Below are positions 1 through 6,438 of a stretch of DNA of 6,957 nucleotides, piece after piece. The DNA is taken from contig MTER01000026.1 of the NCBI GenBank assembly GCA_002083985.1, forward strand, positions 1-6,957, written 5' to 3'. The notes under the pieces are model-generated. The model was not told the DNA's origin, did no database searches, and worked only from the letters and a program-made list of their open reading frames with translations. The stretch comes from Candidatus Altarchaeales archaeon A3. Lineage in GTDB: Archaea > Altiarchaeota > Altiarchaeia > Altiarchaeales > Altiarchaeaceae. Position 1 is the stretch's first letter; each line of letters begins with the position of its first letter. The position numbers and the translations under genes were made by a program.

Positions 1-185
1 GTTTTATCATATTTTGTTTCTAAGCTCGGATGTGCTTTTTCGGTAAGTTCCTTAACAAATTTGTATATGGAATCATTTTTTATTACACACCTATAAAATC
101 CCTCACTGTTTCCCTTCACCTTAATAATGTAATCTACTTCTCAAAGCGAAAATTTCGGTCTGAATTTTTGGATTGCGTTTTTCAT
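1..185 (-). pseudogene. Degenerate or partial ORF of unknown function, running off the left edge
   Basis: On the minus strand the frame from base 140 to the window edge is open for 46 codons and reads like real protein (EVDYIIKVKGNSEGF, later KFVKELTEKAHPSLE). It is charged and lysine-rich, and looks more protein-like than the hydrophobic plus-strand frame opposite it. In the same frame an ATG at 183-185 starts MKNAIQKFRPKFSL, but a TGA at 141-143 interrupts the two parts. The options are a gene broken by a nonsense change, a gene starting later at a non-ATG codon (a GTG lies in frame a few codons on), or chance. No good ribosome binding site precedes the ATG. It lies downstream of cas3 in the same direction, where cas4-cas1-cas2 often sit, but nothing visible matches those families. 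I do not recognise the product. Confidence 0.35.
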
Positions 186-320
186 TTCCTAAAGCACAAC
201 ACATATCATTAAAAGCATTCATCATAGTGAATAAAAAAGCATGATTTTTGTTCAGTGTAGTGAATGAGATTAATAAAGATTAAAAATGCATGTAATCAAT
301 CAATCCAAGCATAATAGACA

Positions 321-389
321 TGTTGCGAAATAACTTTTTCACCTTTAAATTTTATTAATTTTCACCTTTAAAATTTTTAATTTGCAACA
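321..389. repeat. Imperfect inverted repeat bounding a 69-bp AT-rich block
   Basis: TGTTGCGAAAT at 321-331 faces AATTTGCAACA at 379-389. TGTTGC pairs with GCAACA, G327 is bulged, and AAAT pairs with ATTT, giving 10 base pairs around a 48-nt interior. Inside it, AAATTTTA (347-354) is complementary to TAAAATTT (369-376), so a nested stem is possible. The block ends 3 bp from the cas3 stop codon. It could be a miniature mobile element (MITE-like), the leftover ends of an insertion sequence, or a weak transcription end structure. No clear target-site duplication flanks it. Confidence 0.4.
336..372. repeat. Two direct copies of a 14-bp repeat, 23-bp period
   Basis: The motif TTTTCACCTTTAAA occurs exactly at 336-349 and again at 359-372, inside the inverted repeat. 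On the operon strand it reads TTTAAAGGTGAAAA twice. The spacing of 23 bp is roughly two helical turns, which would suit a protein-binding site or a local duplication. The copy number is only two, and no function can be assigned. Confidence 0.6.
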
Positions 390-392
390 ACT

Positions 393-2816
393 CTAATGTA
401 AATTACTTGAAAAATCTAAACCTTTTTTAAAATCATAGGGATATTCAATGAACCAATATTTTTGATCTTTAATTTTATCTATTTTAACTTTATTTTTTCC
501 TTTAGCAGTAAAAAATTTCCATTGATTTATAGCGACAAAATATTTTTTGTCTTCTTTATAATTTCCTTTAAGTTTCGTTTTAAAAAATTCAAAAGGCACA
601 ACATCAAAAGTCGCATATTCCCGCTCTCTTATTTTGATACCTGTTTGTATATCCTTGTCTTCATTACCAAACCTATCCGAGGGCTTTTCACCAAAAACTC
701 TGTCTTCTTTGAGTGCATTAGTATAATTTGGTTCACTTAAATCCTGTTTATCTTTATATAGTTGATCTAACCAATCCTTACTTTTTGTAAATGTGTAAAC
801 GCCGGCTTCAATTATTTGGAAACTTTTATTTAATATATTCTCTTCGCCACTTTCTTTTTCTTCTTTTGTATAATAAGGTAAACTTGCTTTGTCGTTTTCA
901 AAATCTATTGGGAAAACATACATTGTGTACTCATAATTATCCTCCATATATTTCTTGCCCCTTCGATGTAATCTTCCCCCTCTTTGAACAATGGAATCTA
1001 TAGGTGCGACATCCATGTACATGACATCAGAGGATATGTTCAAACTTAGTTCGCTAATTTGTGTGGATATTAAAACTGTTCCTTTTTCAATGTTATAATT
1101 GGTTTCATAAGTACTGTTTATGTCATATAATCCTTTCTCATCACCAGTAACCCACTTTTCCTTTGGTTTGAAAAGAATCCTGATTAATTTTTCCTTTTTC
1201 GTCCGGTCCTCTTTTGTAAATTCTGAGTTATAACAAATTACATTTTCATCAGGACATATTTTATTTACCAAGTCATAAACCTGTTTGCATCTTTCAACCT
1301 GATTTACAAAAATTATCTGTTTTTTACCGATATTCTCCTTTATTTTTTCAGATATAAATTCATTCAACCCGTCAGAACATAATATTGGTGCATCTGATTT
1401 TTCTATTTTGTAGGGTGTCGCCTCTACATCTTTGTTCATGTTTGCTCTTGTAACAAGTTCATAATTTCCAATTTCATCAATTGCATCTTTTACAACACTT
1501 GGAAGAGTTGCGGTCATCACTATATGGGGTATATTCAATTCGTTTAACAATCTCAACGCACTTCCGATTACATTCAAGGTATGCTTTTCATAATAATGTA
1601 ACTCATCAAAAACAATTAAAGAAGAACAAATATTTCCAAACGCTCTGCTTGAGAACTTATAGCCGTTTAGTAAACTAAGAAGCAAATGATCTACAGTAGA
1701 AATAACAAAGGGTTTATTGTATATCAATGCTTGATGTTTTTCATCTCTTAAAATATTCTCTGCTTTTTCATTTTCATTATCCTGTAAACTTCTTAGAAAC
1801 TCTTCTACTTCCCCATGATAGATGCCACATAAATCTTGAGGTATATTATACTCCTCGAAAAAATCCTTAAACAGATTATTAGATGTGAATCTTGTAGGCA
1901 AAGTAAAAATAATTTTGTTGATTTTTCTTTCTTTCATCAATTTTTGTCCAAATACTAATGCAGCAGCAGTTTTACCAACTCCAACATCAGCGTTTATTAT
2001 TAAATTGCTTGTATTCTTTTTTAAAATCTCTTTCTGTAATTCGTTTAACTCACATACGAATTTAATGCTGTCAAACGCAGGAATATTAAAAATAAATTTA
2101 TTTTCAATGTGATCCCTGATGTCTTTATCATATATTAACTCATCAGCTACGCCTACTTGATCATCCTTTTCTTTGGCTTCTGGATATTTATCAGAATAAA
2201 TTTTACTTGACAGATTATCTGAAAGAGTAATTATTTGGAGAAAGATAGAATAGATAACTTTATCTTTTATGTTATAATATTCTTTTATAGTCCTTTCCAA
2301 TTCCTTTTTTGCCTTTCTTAAGTTTATGTTTCCGTCATCTATAAGGAGGATATTATACTCATATTTATTGTTGAAAAACTCTATCATCCCGTTAACATAC
2401 TCTTGATCAACATCAATATTTTTTTGAGATACATTTTCAAAAGAATTATTATAGAGCTGTGAATGGTGTCCAAGAACTGCGAATCCCATTAGTTTTCTCA
2501 AGTTCTCGTTTACATTTGGAAGAATTTGATTTAAAATCCAATAAGAAATCAAAGAATGTGTTATTCTAATGGCATTATTATCAAATCTATCTTGAAATTC
2601 CTGTGTCGTTTTTCCAATGTCATGAAAGAAGCAACCAATTCTCACTAAACGAAAAAAATCCTCTGGATTAATTGAGTATTTAGAAAGAAGATTAGATAAA
2701 ACCTCTTTGTTTTTTTCAATATATAATTCACAAACTTTTATAGTATCTAAACTATGGCCATACAACGATTGCTTTTTCTTAGCTTTTTTTGAAATCTTCA
2801 AAAACGACATAGTCAT
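393..2816 (-). CDS. cas3: Cas3: HD nuclease fused to a DExH helicase
   Basis: The effector nuclease-helicase of type I CRISPR interference: Cascade recruits it to an R-loop, where it nicks and then unwinds and degrades target DNA. At 807 residues it is of usual full length. The N-terminal HD domain (about 15-220) shows His21, HD at 65-66 in FFHDIGKT, His87, HH at 117-118 and Asp200, the expected metal ligands. The superfamily 2 helicase follows: QKE near 261, Walker A ADVGVGKT (276-283), TLPTR (305-309), DELH (404-407), MTATLP (434-439), IIFVNQ (501-506), STQISELSLNIS (584-595) and QRGGRLHRRG (611-620). The C-terminal part (about 700-807) fits the accessory domain. The start overlaps cas5 by 38 nt. 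M1 has no good ribosome binding site; M3 (ATG at 2808-2810) has a GGAT about 7 nt upstream and may be the real start. The stop is TAG. All visible catalytic motifs are intact. Confidence 0.96.
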   Translation of the reverse strand: MTMSFLKISKKAKKKQSLYGHSLDTIKVCELYIEKNKEVLSNLLSKYSINPEDFFRLVRIGCFFHDIGKTTQEFQDRFDNNAIRITHSLISYWILNQILPNVNENLRKLMGFAVLGHHSQLYNNSFENVSQKNIDVDQEYVNGMIEFFNNKYEYNILLIDDGNINLRKAKKELERTIKEYYNIKDKVIYSIFLQIITLSDNLSSKIYSDKYPEAKEKDDQVGVADELIYDKDIRDHIENKFIFNIPAFDSIKFVCELNELQKEILKKNTSNLIINADVGVGKTAAALVFGQKLMKERKINKIIFTLPTRFTSNNLFKDFFEEYNIPQDLCGIYHGEVEEFLRSLQDNENEKAENILRDEKHQALIYNKPFVISTVDHLLLSLLNGYKFSSRAFGNICSSLIVFDELHYYEKHTLNVIGSALRLLNELNIPHIVMTATLPSVVKDAIDEIGNYELVTRANMNKDVEATPYKIEKSDAPILCSDGLNEFISEKIKENIGKKQIIFVNQVERCKQVYDLVNKICPDENVICYNSEFTKEDRTKKEKLIRILFKPKEKWVTGDEKGLYDINSTYETNYNIEKGTVLISTQISELSLNISSDVMYMDVAPIDSIVQRGGRLHRRGKKYMEDNYEYTMYVFPIDFENDKASLPYYTKEEKESGEENILNKSFQIIEAGVYTFTKSKDWLDQLYKDKQDLSEPNYTNALKEDRVFGEKPSDRFGNEDKDIQTGIKIREREYATFDVVPFEFFKTKLKGNYKEDKKYFVAINQWKFFTAKGKNKVKIDKIKDQKYWFIEYPYDFKKGLDFSSNLH

Positions 2817-3711
2817 TATCCATTAAGTAATGTTCTTCTTTTTCAGGTAGTTTAATTTTCCCAGAAGGATGGTATGAAAAACCAAGTTGCTCTTTTTCAT
2901 ATTTATTCTTTCCCCTTAGAATAAACTTTGTTGGAAGCAGCATTATTTCACAACCCTTGGCATGGAACGGTACTACGGAGTCAACGAAATCAGTGTATTC
3001 TTTTTTTATTTCAGTTTCGTCTATTATTTTACTAACTTTTTCAATTATTACTACATCATCAGACTGCCCTAAATAAAGTGGTCTTGCAGGGTTTTCTAAC
3101 ACAAATTCTATTTTTTTAAGTAACTCTATATTTTTTGTTTTTAAGTAAACTCTATACTTTGGTTTTATGATTCTTTCTCTTACAACTTGTGTTCTTATGA
3201 TGTCAGGTTGTCCAAACCGATCATATATTGGTTTTTCTTTGCATATAGCATCATCTAATATTTTTTTAGCATCTACTTCTGAGAGCCATCCTCTTTTTTC
3301 TATGAAAAGTTTCAATAGCTCGCTGTACTCTTCTTTAGATGCTTTAGCTTTGTCATATCTTCCTAATATCTCTTTTTTGTTTTTTGCTCCAAGAGTGCCA
3401 CCTTGTTCGCCTATTTTAAATATATTTACATAATCTTCGATAATTTCGCCCCCATATATCACTTTCAAACAAAAAGATATGTCATCCCGGAGTGAGTAAT
3501 CGTCTTGTTCTAAGCCCAAAGCATTAGCAATCAAACCATAAAGAGTAGTAAGGGGAGGTATAGAATATGTCGAATGGAAATTTACAGAAGAACCAACTTT
3601 AAAAGATGTCCAAAACGGCACATCTATGTTAAAGTAAAGAAATTTTGATGTGCCCTCTTCTTTATTGTTCGTTTTAGTTTCTTCTGACGCAATTAGAGTT
3701 TTTTGTACCAT
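2779..3711 (-). CDS. cas5b: Cas5, type I-B Cascade subunit
   Basis: Cas5 caps the 5' handle of the crRNA in Cascade and contacts Cas8 and the first Cas7. The family signature lies at the N-terminus: a first strand FLYFNIDVPFWTSFK (24-38) followed by YSIPPLTTLYGLIANALG (49-66), the ferredoxin-like fold with its conserved proline-rich turn and helix. Further conserved-looking stretches are RTQVVRERIIKPKYRVYL (173-190) and PLYLGQSDDVV (211-221), where many Cas5 proteins have P-x-LG. The region between about 104 and 160 is charged and helical and probably an insertion. The 310-residue length is on the long side. Some 23 polar residues precede the first strand, with no internal methionine offering a later start. 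The ATG is 1 nt after the cas7 stop (TGAAATG) and has no strong Shine-Dalgarno, so translation probably depends on coupling to cas7. No catalytic Cas5d-type role is suggested, because a cas6 gene was present. Confidence 0.9.
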   Translation of the reverse strand: MVQKTLIASEETKTNNKEEGTSKFLYFNIDVPFWTSFKVGSSVNFHSTYSIPPLTTLYGLIANALGLEQDDYSLRDDISFCLKVIYGGEIIEDYVNIFKIGEQGGTLGAKNKKEILGRYDKAKASKEEYSELLKLFIEKRGWLSEVDAKKILDDAICKEKPIYDRFGQPDIIRTQVVRERIIKPKYRVYLKTKNIELLKKIEFVLENPARPLYLGQSDDVVIIEKVSKIIDETEIKKEYTDFVDSVVPFHAKGCEIMLLPTKFILRGKNKYEKEQLGFSYHPSGKIKLPEKEEHYLMDNDYVVFEDFKKS

Positions 3712-3712
3712 T

Positions 3713-4768
3713 TCAAATTTTGTTTATTGCATCCTTTATTGCTTCAAACGGTGTTTTTACATCCTGTTTTTCTATATTCGCACCTTTTTTTAGTGCTTCA
3801 TAGAGATCGCTCTCGCTTTCCTTTGATATTACCCCCGGAGTATAACCAACAAGTATTTCAGAGCATTGCTTAATATCCTTCAATATAACTTCAAGTTCAT
3901 CCTTGTTTATTTTTCCGTTGTCGTCTAAATCCAAAGCCCTCATAAGCCTATGGTTGTATCTATTTTGGAGAGAGACTATAACTATGTCGGGTGAGAACGA
4001 AACCATATTTCTCGCTTGTTTTGCGAAATCGCTTAAATTCATGATGCCGTCTAAAACAGATTTTGCTCTTTCCTTTCTTTGATCATCTCCAATATTGATT
4101 TCTATTTTCCAATTTTTAAATTTTCGCACCTCTTTTTTCCCTGTGAATATGCCCTCGGGGACAAGCACTTTTCCAATATTATCGTAATCTATCACAACAC
4201 CTATTTTATATATATTCTCCATTAATTGAACATGTGCTATTCTTTGATCCTTCGTATCTTTTATGCTACCTTTGATTTTATCTATTTCTTCTTTAATCTT
4301 ATTAGACTCTTCTGCATTATCTTTTTTATTTTCTAATTCTTTCTCCAATTCTGCAATCTTCTCGTATTTTTCTTCGTTTTCCTTTGATTCTTGGATGCTG
4401 TGTCTTGTAAGCATATCCGTAACAATATCCGTTCTTATTTGCCCTAATGCAGGACTTACTTTTAAGGCACTCCATCGCCTGTCAGAACCCTCCCCCTTTT
4501 TGGGATTCAGATAACCGAACAAATCGCAAAGCCAACAATCGTTTACATTTCCACAAGGCAACTCTGGAACGCATTTATAAACATCTGGGTGCGCCCGCTC
4601 TATTGACTGTCGTAGTGCATGCCTTACCGACTGCCCTGAAGCATACGGTTTTCTTCCCTTGTCGTATGTTTTTAATTCGGTTACATTGCCGCTTCCTTCT
4701 CCTGCATTTATGTTGCTCAAGTTTGCCTTGCTCAACCAAACCATATTTATTGATTTCATGTTTTCCAT
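3713..4768 (-). CDS. cas7b: Cas7 (Cst2/DevR family), Cascade backbone subunit
   Basis: Cas7 polymerises along the crRNA spacer to form the Cascade backbone. Family features are the N-terminal strand SINMVWLSKANLSNIN (6-21), the glycine-rich segment NAGEGSGN (21-28), PYASGQSVRHALRQSIE (41-57), and later YKIGVVIDYDNIGKV (187-201). Four cysteines, C66, C72, C78 and C81 (the last two in CWLCDLFGY), probably bind zinc. Two unusual regions stand out. Residues about 126-176 are a Lys/Glu-rich stretch with heptad-like spacing, predicted here to be a coiled coil, inserted before IAHVQLMENIYKIG. Residues 280-291 (DLDDNGKINKDE) match the EF-hand calcium loop. The 351-residue length fits the family with an insertion. 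The ATG follows the cas8 stop by 3 nt and has the strongest ribosome binding site of the operon, which supports M1 over M4 or M9. The stop is TGA. Confidence 0.92.
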   Translation of the reverse strand: MENMKSINMVWLSKANLSNINAGEGSGNVTELKTYDKGRKPYASGQSVRHALRQSIERAHPDVYKCVPELPCGNVNDCWLCDLFGYLNPKKGEGSDRRWSALKVSPALGQIRTDIVTDMLTRHSIQESKENEEKYEKIAELEKELENKKDNAEESNKIKEEIDKIKGSIKDTKDQRIAHVQLMENIYKIGVVIDYDNIGKVLVPEGIFTGKKEVRKFKNWKIEINIGDDQRKERAKSVLDGIMNLSDFAKQARNMVSFSPDIVIVSLQNRYNHRLMRALDLDDNGKINKDELEVILKDIKQCSEILVGYTPGVISKESESDLYEALKKGANIEKQDVKTPFEAIKDAINKI

Positions 4769-4771
4769 TTT

Positions 4772-5083
4772 TTATTGACCTCCTTTTGTTTTTGTATTAA
4801 TGGCTCTTAAAGCCGCAAAAATAAAGATGACATTTGCTATTTCCTTCCAGTTATCCTCGTTTAAACTCCCTATTATGTTAGTAACTCTACTTTCTTTTAT
4901 TTCCAAATCTTCTCCCTTAAGACCTATTTTGTACATCTTCATCAGAGATTCTTTTATCACATCGGACAAATCGTCCTTGCTTGTGACATTGTACAATTTC
5001 GTCATCAAACCTATATCTCTCGTTAGGTTTTTCCCCATATGGATACCAAATGTTTTGGCATCTTCTATCAAGTTTGTGTCCAT
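4772..5083 (-). CDS. cas11b: Putative Cas11 small subunit from an internal start in cas8
   Basis: Met437 of Cas8 (ATG at 5081-5083) would start an in-frame 103-residue protein, MDTNLIEDAKTFGIHMGKNL onward, ending at the cas8 stop. It is preceded by GGAGA with a 7-nt spacer, a better ribosome binding site than that of cas8 itself. The predicted product is nearly all helical and close in size to Cas11, which lines the Cascade belly and stabilises the target and non-target strands. Separate translation of Cas11 from the 3' end of the large-subunit gene is established for types I-B, I-C and I-D. The application here is inference from position, size and the ribosome binding site. An alternative start is Met422 (ATG at 5126-5128), which has GAAGG 7 nt upstream and would give 118 residues. 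Confidence 0.5.
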   Translation of the reverse strand: MDTNLIEDAKTFGIHMGKNLTRDIGLMTKLYNVTSKDDLSDVIKESLMKMYKIGLKGEDLEIKESRVTNIIGSLNEDNWKEIANVIFIFAALRAINTKTKGGQ

Positions 5084-6391
5084 TTTTTCATCTCCATATA
5101 TTTTATTTATTAAATTTTTAAAATACATATAGAAACCTTCAAAATATTCTTTAGATAAGTAGAGGGTGTTATTCTCATCCCTGTTTTTATAAGCAGTAAA
5201 CAAGAATTGAGATATCGTATCAACATCTGATGTTACGAGACCTTTTGAAAAAATTTCAAATAGTATCTCTTTTTTGTTTCTTGCACAAAAGTCCCTTATT
5301 TTCTCAAATACATCATTGAATGGTTCTATTCCATAATCCTCTTTTACAAAATCATATAGATTATCTGAGGGTTTGATGGAAGAAAAAGAAGACATCTTAT
5401 AAGTTTGGCCGCTTTTTATATTGAACCTTACCCATCTGTAAACCCTGCTCAAATCTTCTTTATTTAGAGGTTCAAATTTCTCAATATCTGCCGCGTCTAC
5501 AGAATATTTGTTCACCAATTGATCATACAATCCGAGCATAACAGAATATTTATCATTTGATAATCTCCGTTTCATATTTGTTACATAGTTAAGCTCATCA
5601 GGATTGTTAAGATTTTTTAATGAAATTTTAAGATTTTTCTTTATTTTTTCAAGAATTTCTATGTCTTTTACTACTGGCAAAATATTCAAAGTACCATTTT
5701 TAACATCAACAAATGTGTAAGGTATATACTCATCTAAAGTAGAAACTAATCCAAATAAAGAGCAGATAGAACACCCCTTTTCATTACTTGATTGACCTGT
5801 ATACCCCCGTAATTTATTGTGGTGTTTGGTAGTAAAAGGATTTAAGTTCTGCAGGAGATCAACTAATTTAGATACTTCAGAACCGCACACGGGACACTTA
5901 TTCTTTGGACCATTTGAGTATATCTCACTAATAAATGAACCAATAATATTGGTTATTTCTTCTTTTGAATAATCTTTTAACGGAGCGATAGCATTTGACC
6001 TTGAAAATTTAACATTTGCTTTTTTATCTTTGATATTAAAATTTATTGTTTTACCTTTTTCTTTGGATTCTTTTTCAAAGTCTTTTAATACTTTTATTTC
6101 ATCATCACTAAATGTGTAGTCCTTACCCGTAGGAGGACTGTTCATAAATTTTTTATTGATTAGAACCTTAAAATGCTTATTCAGAAGGTATGAATTATCA
6201 AGATTACTTTTTAAGATAGATCCAAGGTCTGTTTTAAACTTTTCTTTCTTATCATCCTCAATCTTTAGTTTATATGTAAACGTAAGCACCCCCTCAACAT
6301 TAACATAAGGTTGGGCTTTTATACTATCAATAAAACTTACAATTCCGTTATCTATCCATGGATTTCCAGTTAAGCTAAATTCTTTTTCCAT
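4772..6391 (-). CDS. cas8b1: Cas8 large subunit, Cst1-like (CXXC-CXXC) type I-B
   Basis: The large Cascade subunit, which in type I systems recognises the PAM and helps recruit Cas3. The assignment rests on its position between cas6 and cas7, on the N-terminal LTGNPWIDNGI (7-17) typical of the Cst1 family, and on paired CXXC motifs, CPVC (166-169) and CSIC (207-210), expected to bind one zinc ion. The rest is poorly conserved, as usual for Cas8. The last 100 or so residues are helical and resemble a fused small subunit (Cas11), with AKTFGIHMGKNL at 445-456. An internal start there is annotated separately. At 539 residues the length is normal. The start is the first ATG of the frame; only a weak purine run (AAAAAAG) precedes it, so initiation may be poor. 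It begins 47 bp after the cas6 stop, a looser spacing than in the rest of the operon. The stop is TAA. Confidence 0.9.
   Translation of the reverse strand: MEKEFSLTGNPWIDNGIVSFIDSIKAQPYVNVEGVLTFTYKLKIEDDKKEKFKTDLGSILKSNLDNSYLLNKHFKVLINKKFMNSPPTGKDYTFSDDEIKVLKDFEKESKEKGKTINFNIKDKKANVKFSRSNAIAPLKDYSKEEITNIIGSFISEIYSNGPKNKCPVCGSEVSKLVDLLQNLNPFTTKHHNKLRGYTGQSSNEKGCSICSLFGLVSTLDEYIPYTFVDVKNGTLNILPVVKDIEILEKIKKNLKISLKNLNNPDELNYVTNMKRRLSNDKYSVMLGLYDQLVNKYSVDAADIEKFEPLNKEDLSRVYRWVRFNIKSGQTYKMSSFSSIKPSDNLYDFVKEDYGIEPFNDVFEKIRDFCARNKKEILFEIFSKGLVTSDVDTISQFLFTAYKNRDENNTLYLSKEYFEGFYMYFKNLINKIYGDEKMDTNLIEDAKTFGIHMGKNLTRDIGLMTKLYNVTSKDDLSDVIKESLMKMYKIGLKGEDLEIKESRVTNIIGSLNEDNWKEIANVIFIFAALRAINTKTKGGQ
4778..4785 (-). 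promoter_or_regulatory. Strong Shine-Dalgarno for cas7
   Basis: The minus strand reads AAGGAGGT, 9 nt before the cas7 ATG at 4766-4768. It lies within the last codons of cas8 (encoding the Gly-Gly-Gln end), so ribosomes finishing cas8 stop right over it. It fixes the cas7 start and is the best such site in the operon, in keeping with the several Cas7 copies needed per Cascade. Confidence 0.85.
5091..5095 (-). promoter_or_regulatory. Internal Shine-Dalgarno inside cas8
   Basis: GGAGA on the minus strand stands 7 nt before an in-frame ATG (5081-5083) within cas8, at ideal spacing. It encodes Gly-Asp of the sequence YGDEKM, so it could also be chance. Its value is in deciding the internal start of the putative Cas11. 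Confidence 0.5.
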
Positions 6392-6438
6392 CTTTTTTAA
6401 TGGGATCTAAAAATAGTCCCCCAATCTCTTTTATTGCT

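Larger units (their letters stand above)
186..392. other. Intergenic region downstream of cas3
   Basis: About 200 bases with no credible gene on either strand. The region is AT-rich. It holds a small inverted repeat ATTCA/TGAAT at 217-221 and 228-232, two copies of TAGTGAAT (225-232 and 258-265), and the larger repeat structure at 321-389 described separately. There is no CRISPR repeat and no GC-rich hairpin followed by a T-run that would be a standard terminator for the cas operon. Confidence 0.6.

Noticed and set aside
141..143. TGA read as selenocysteine or tryptophan
   Set aside because: TGA ends cas7 and the cas6 fragment, so the code is standard. No selenocysteine hairpin was seen after the codon.
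30..212. Plus-strand 60-residue open frame at the left edge
   Set aside because: It is rich in Phe, Leu and Tyr, has no ribosome binding site, and lies opposite a more protein-like minus-strand frame.
186..392. CRISPR array or single repeat-spacer unit
   Set aside because: The only direct repeat is 14 bp with a 23-bp period and two copies, too short and too close for a type I-B repeat of about 30 bp with spacers of 35-40 bp.
984..1067. Asn593 in the Cas3 STQ...SLNI motif as a helicase defect
   Set aside because: Many Cas3 proteins have Asp here, but Asn is a mild change, and all other helicase motifs and the HD ligands are intact. I would not call the enzyme inactive on this alone.
4447..4800. 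Plus-strand 117-residue open frame
   Set aside because: It is antisense to the conserved N-terminal part of cas7 and to the end of cas8. Its composition (many Leu, His and Cys) follows from the opposite strand, and it has no recognisable domain.
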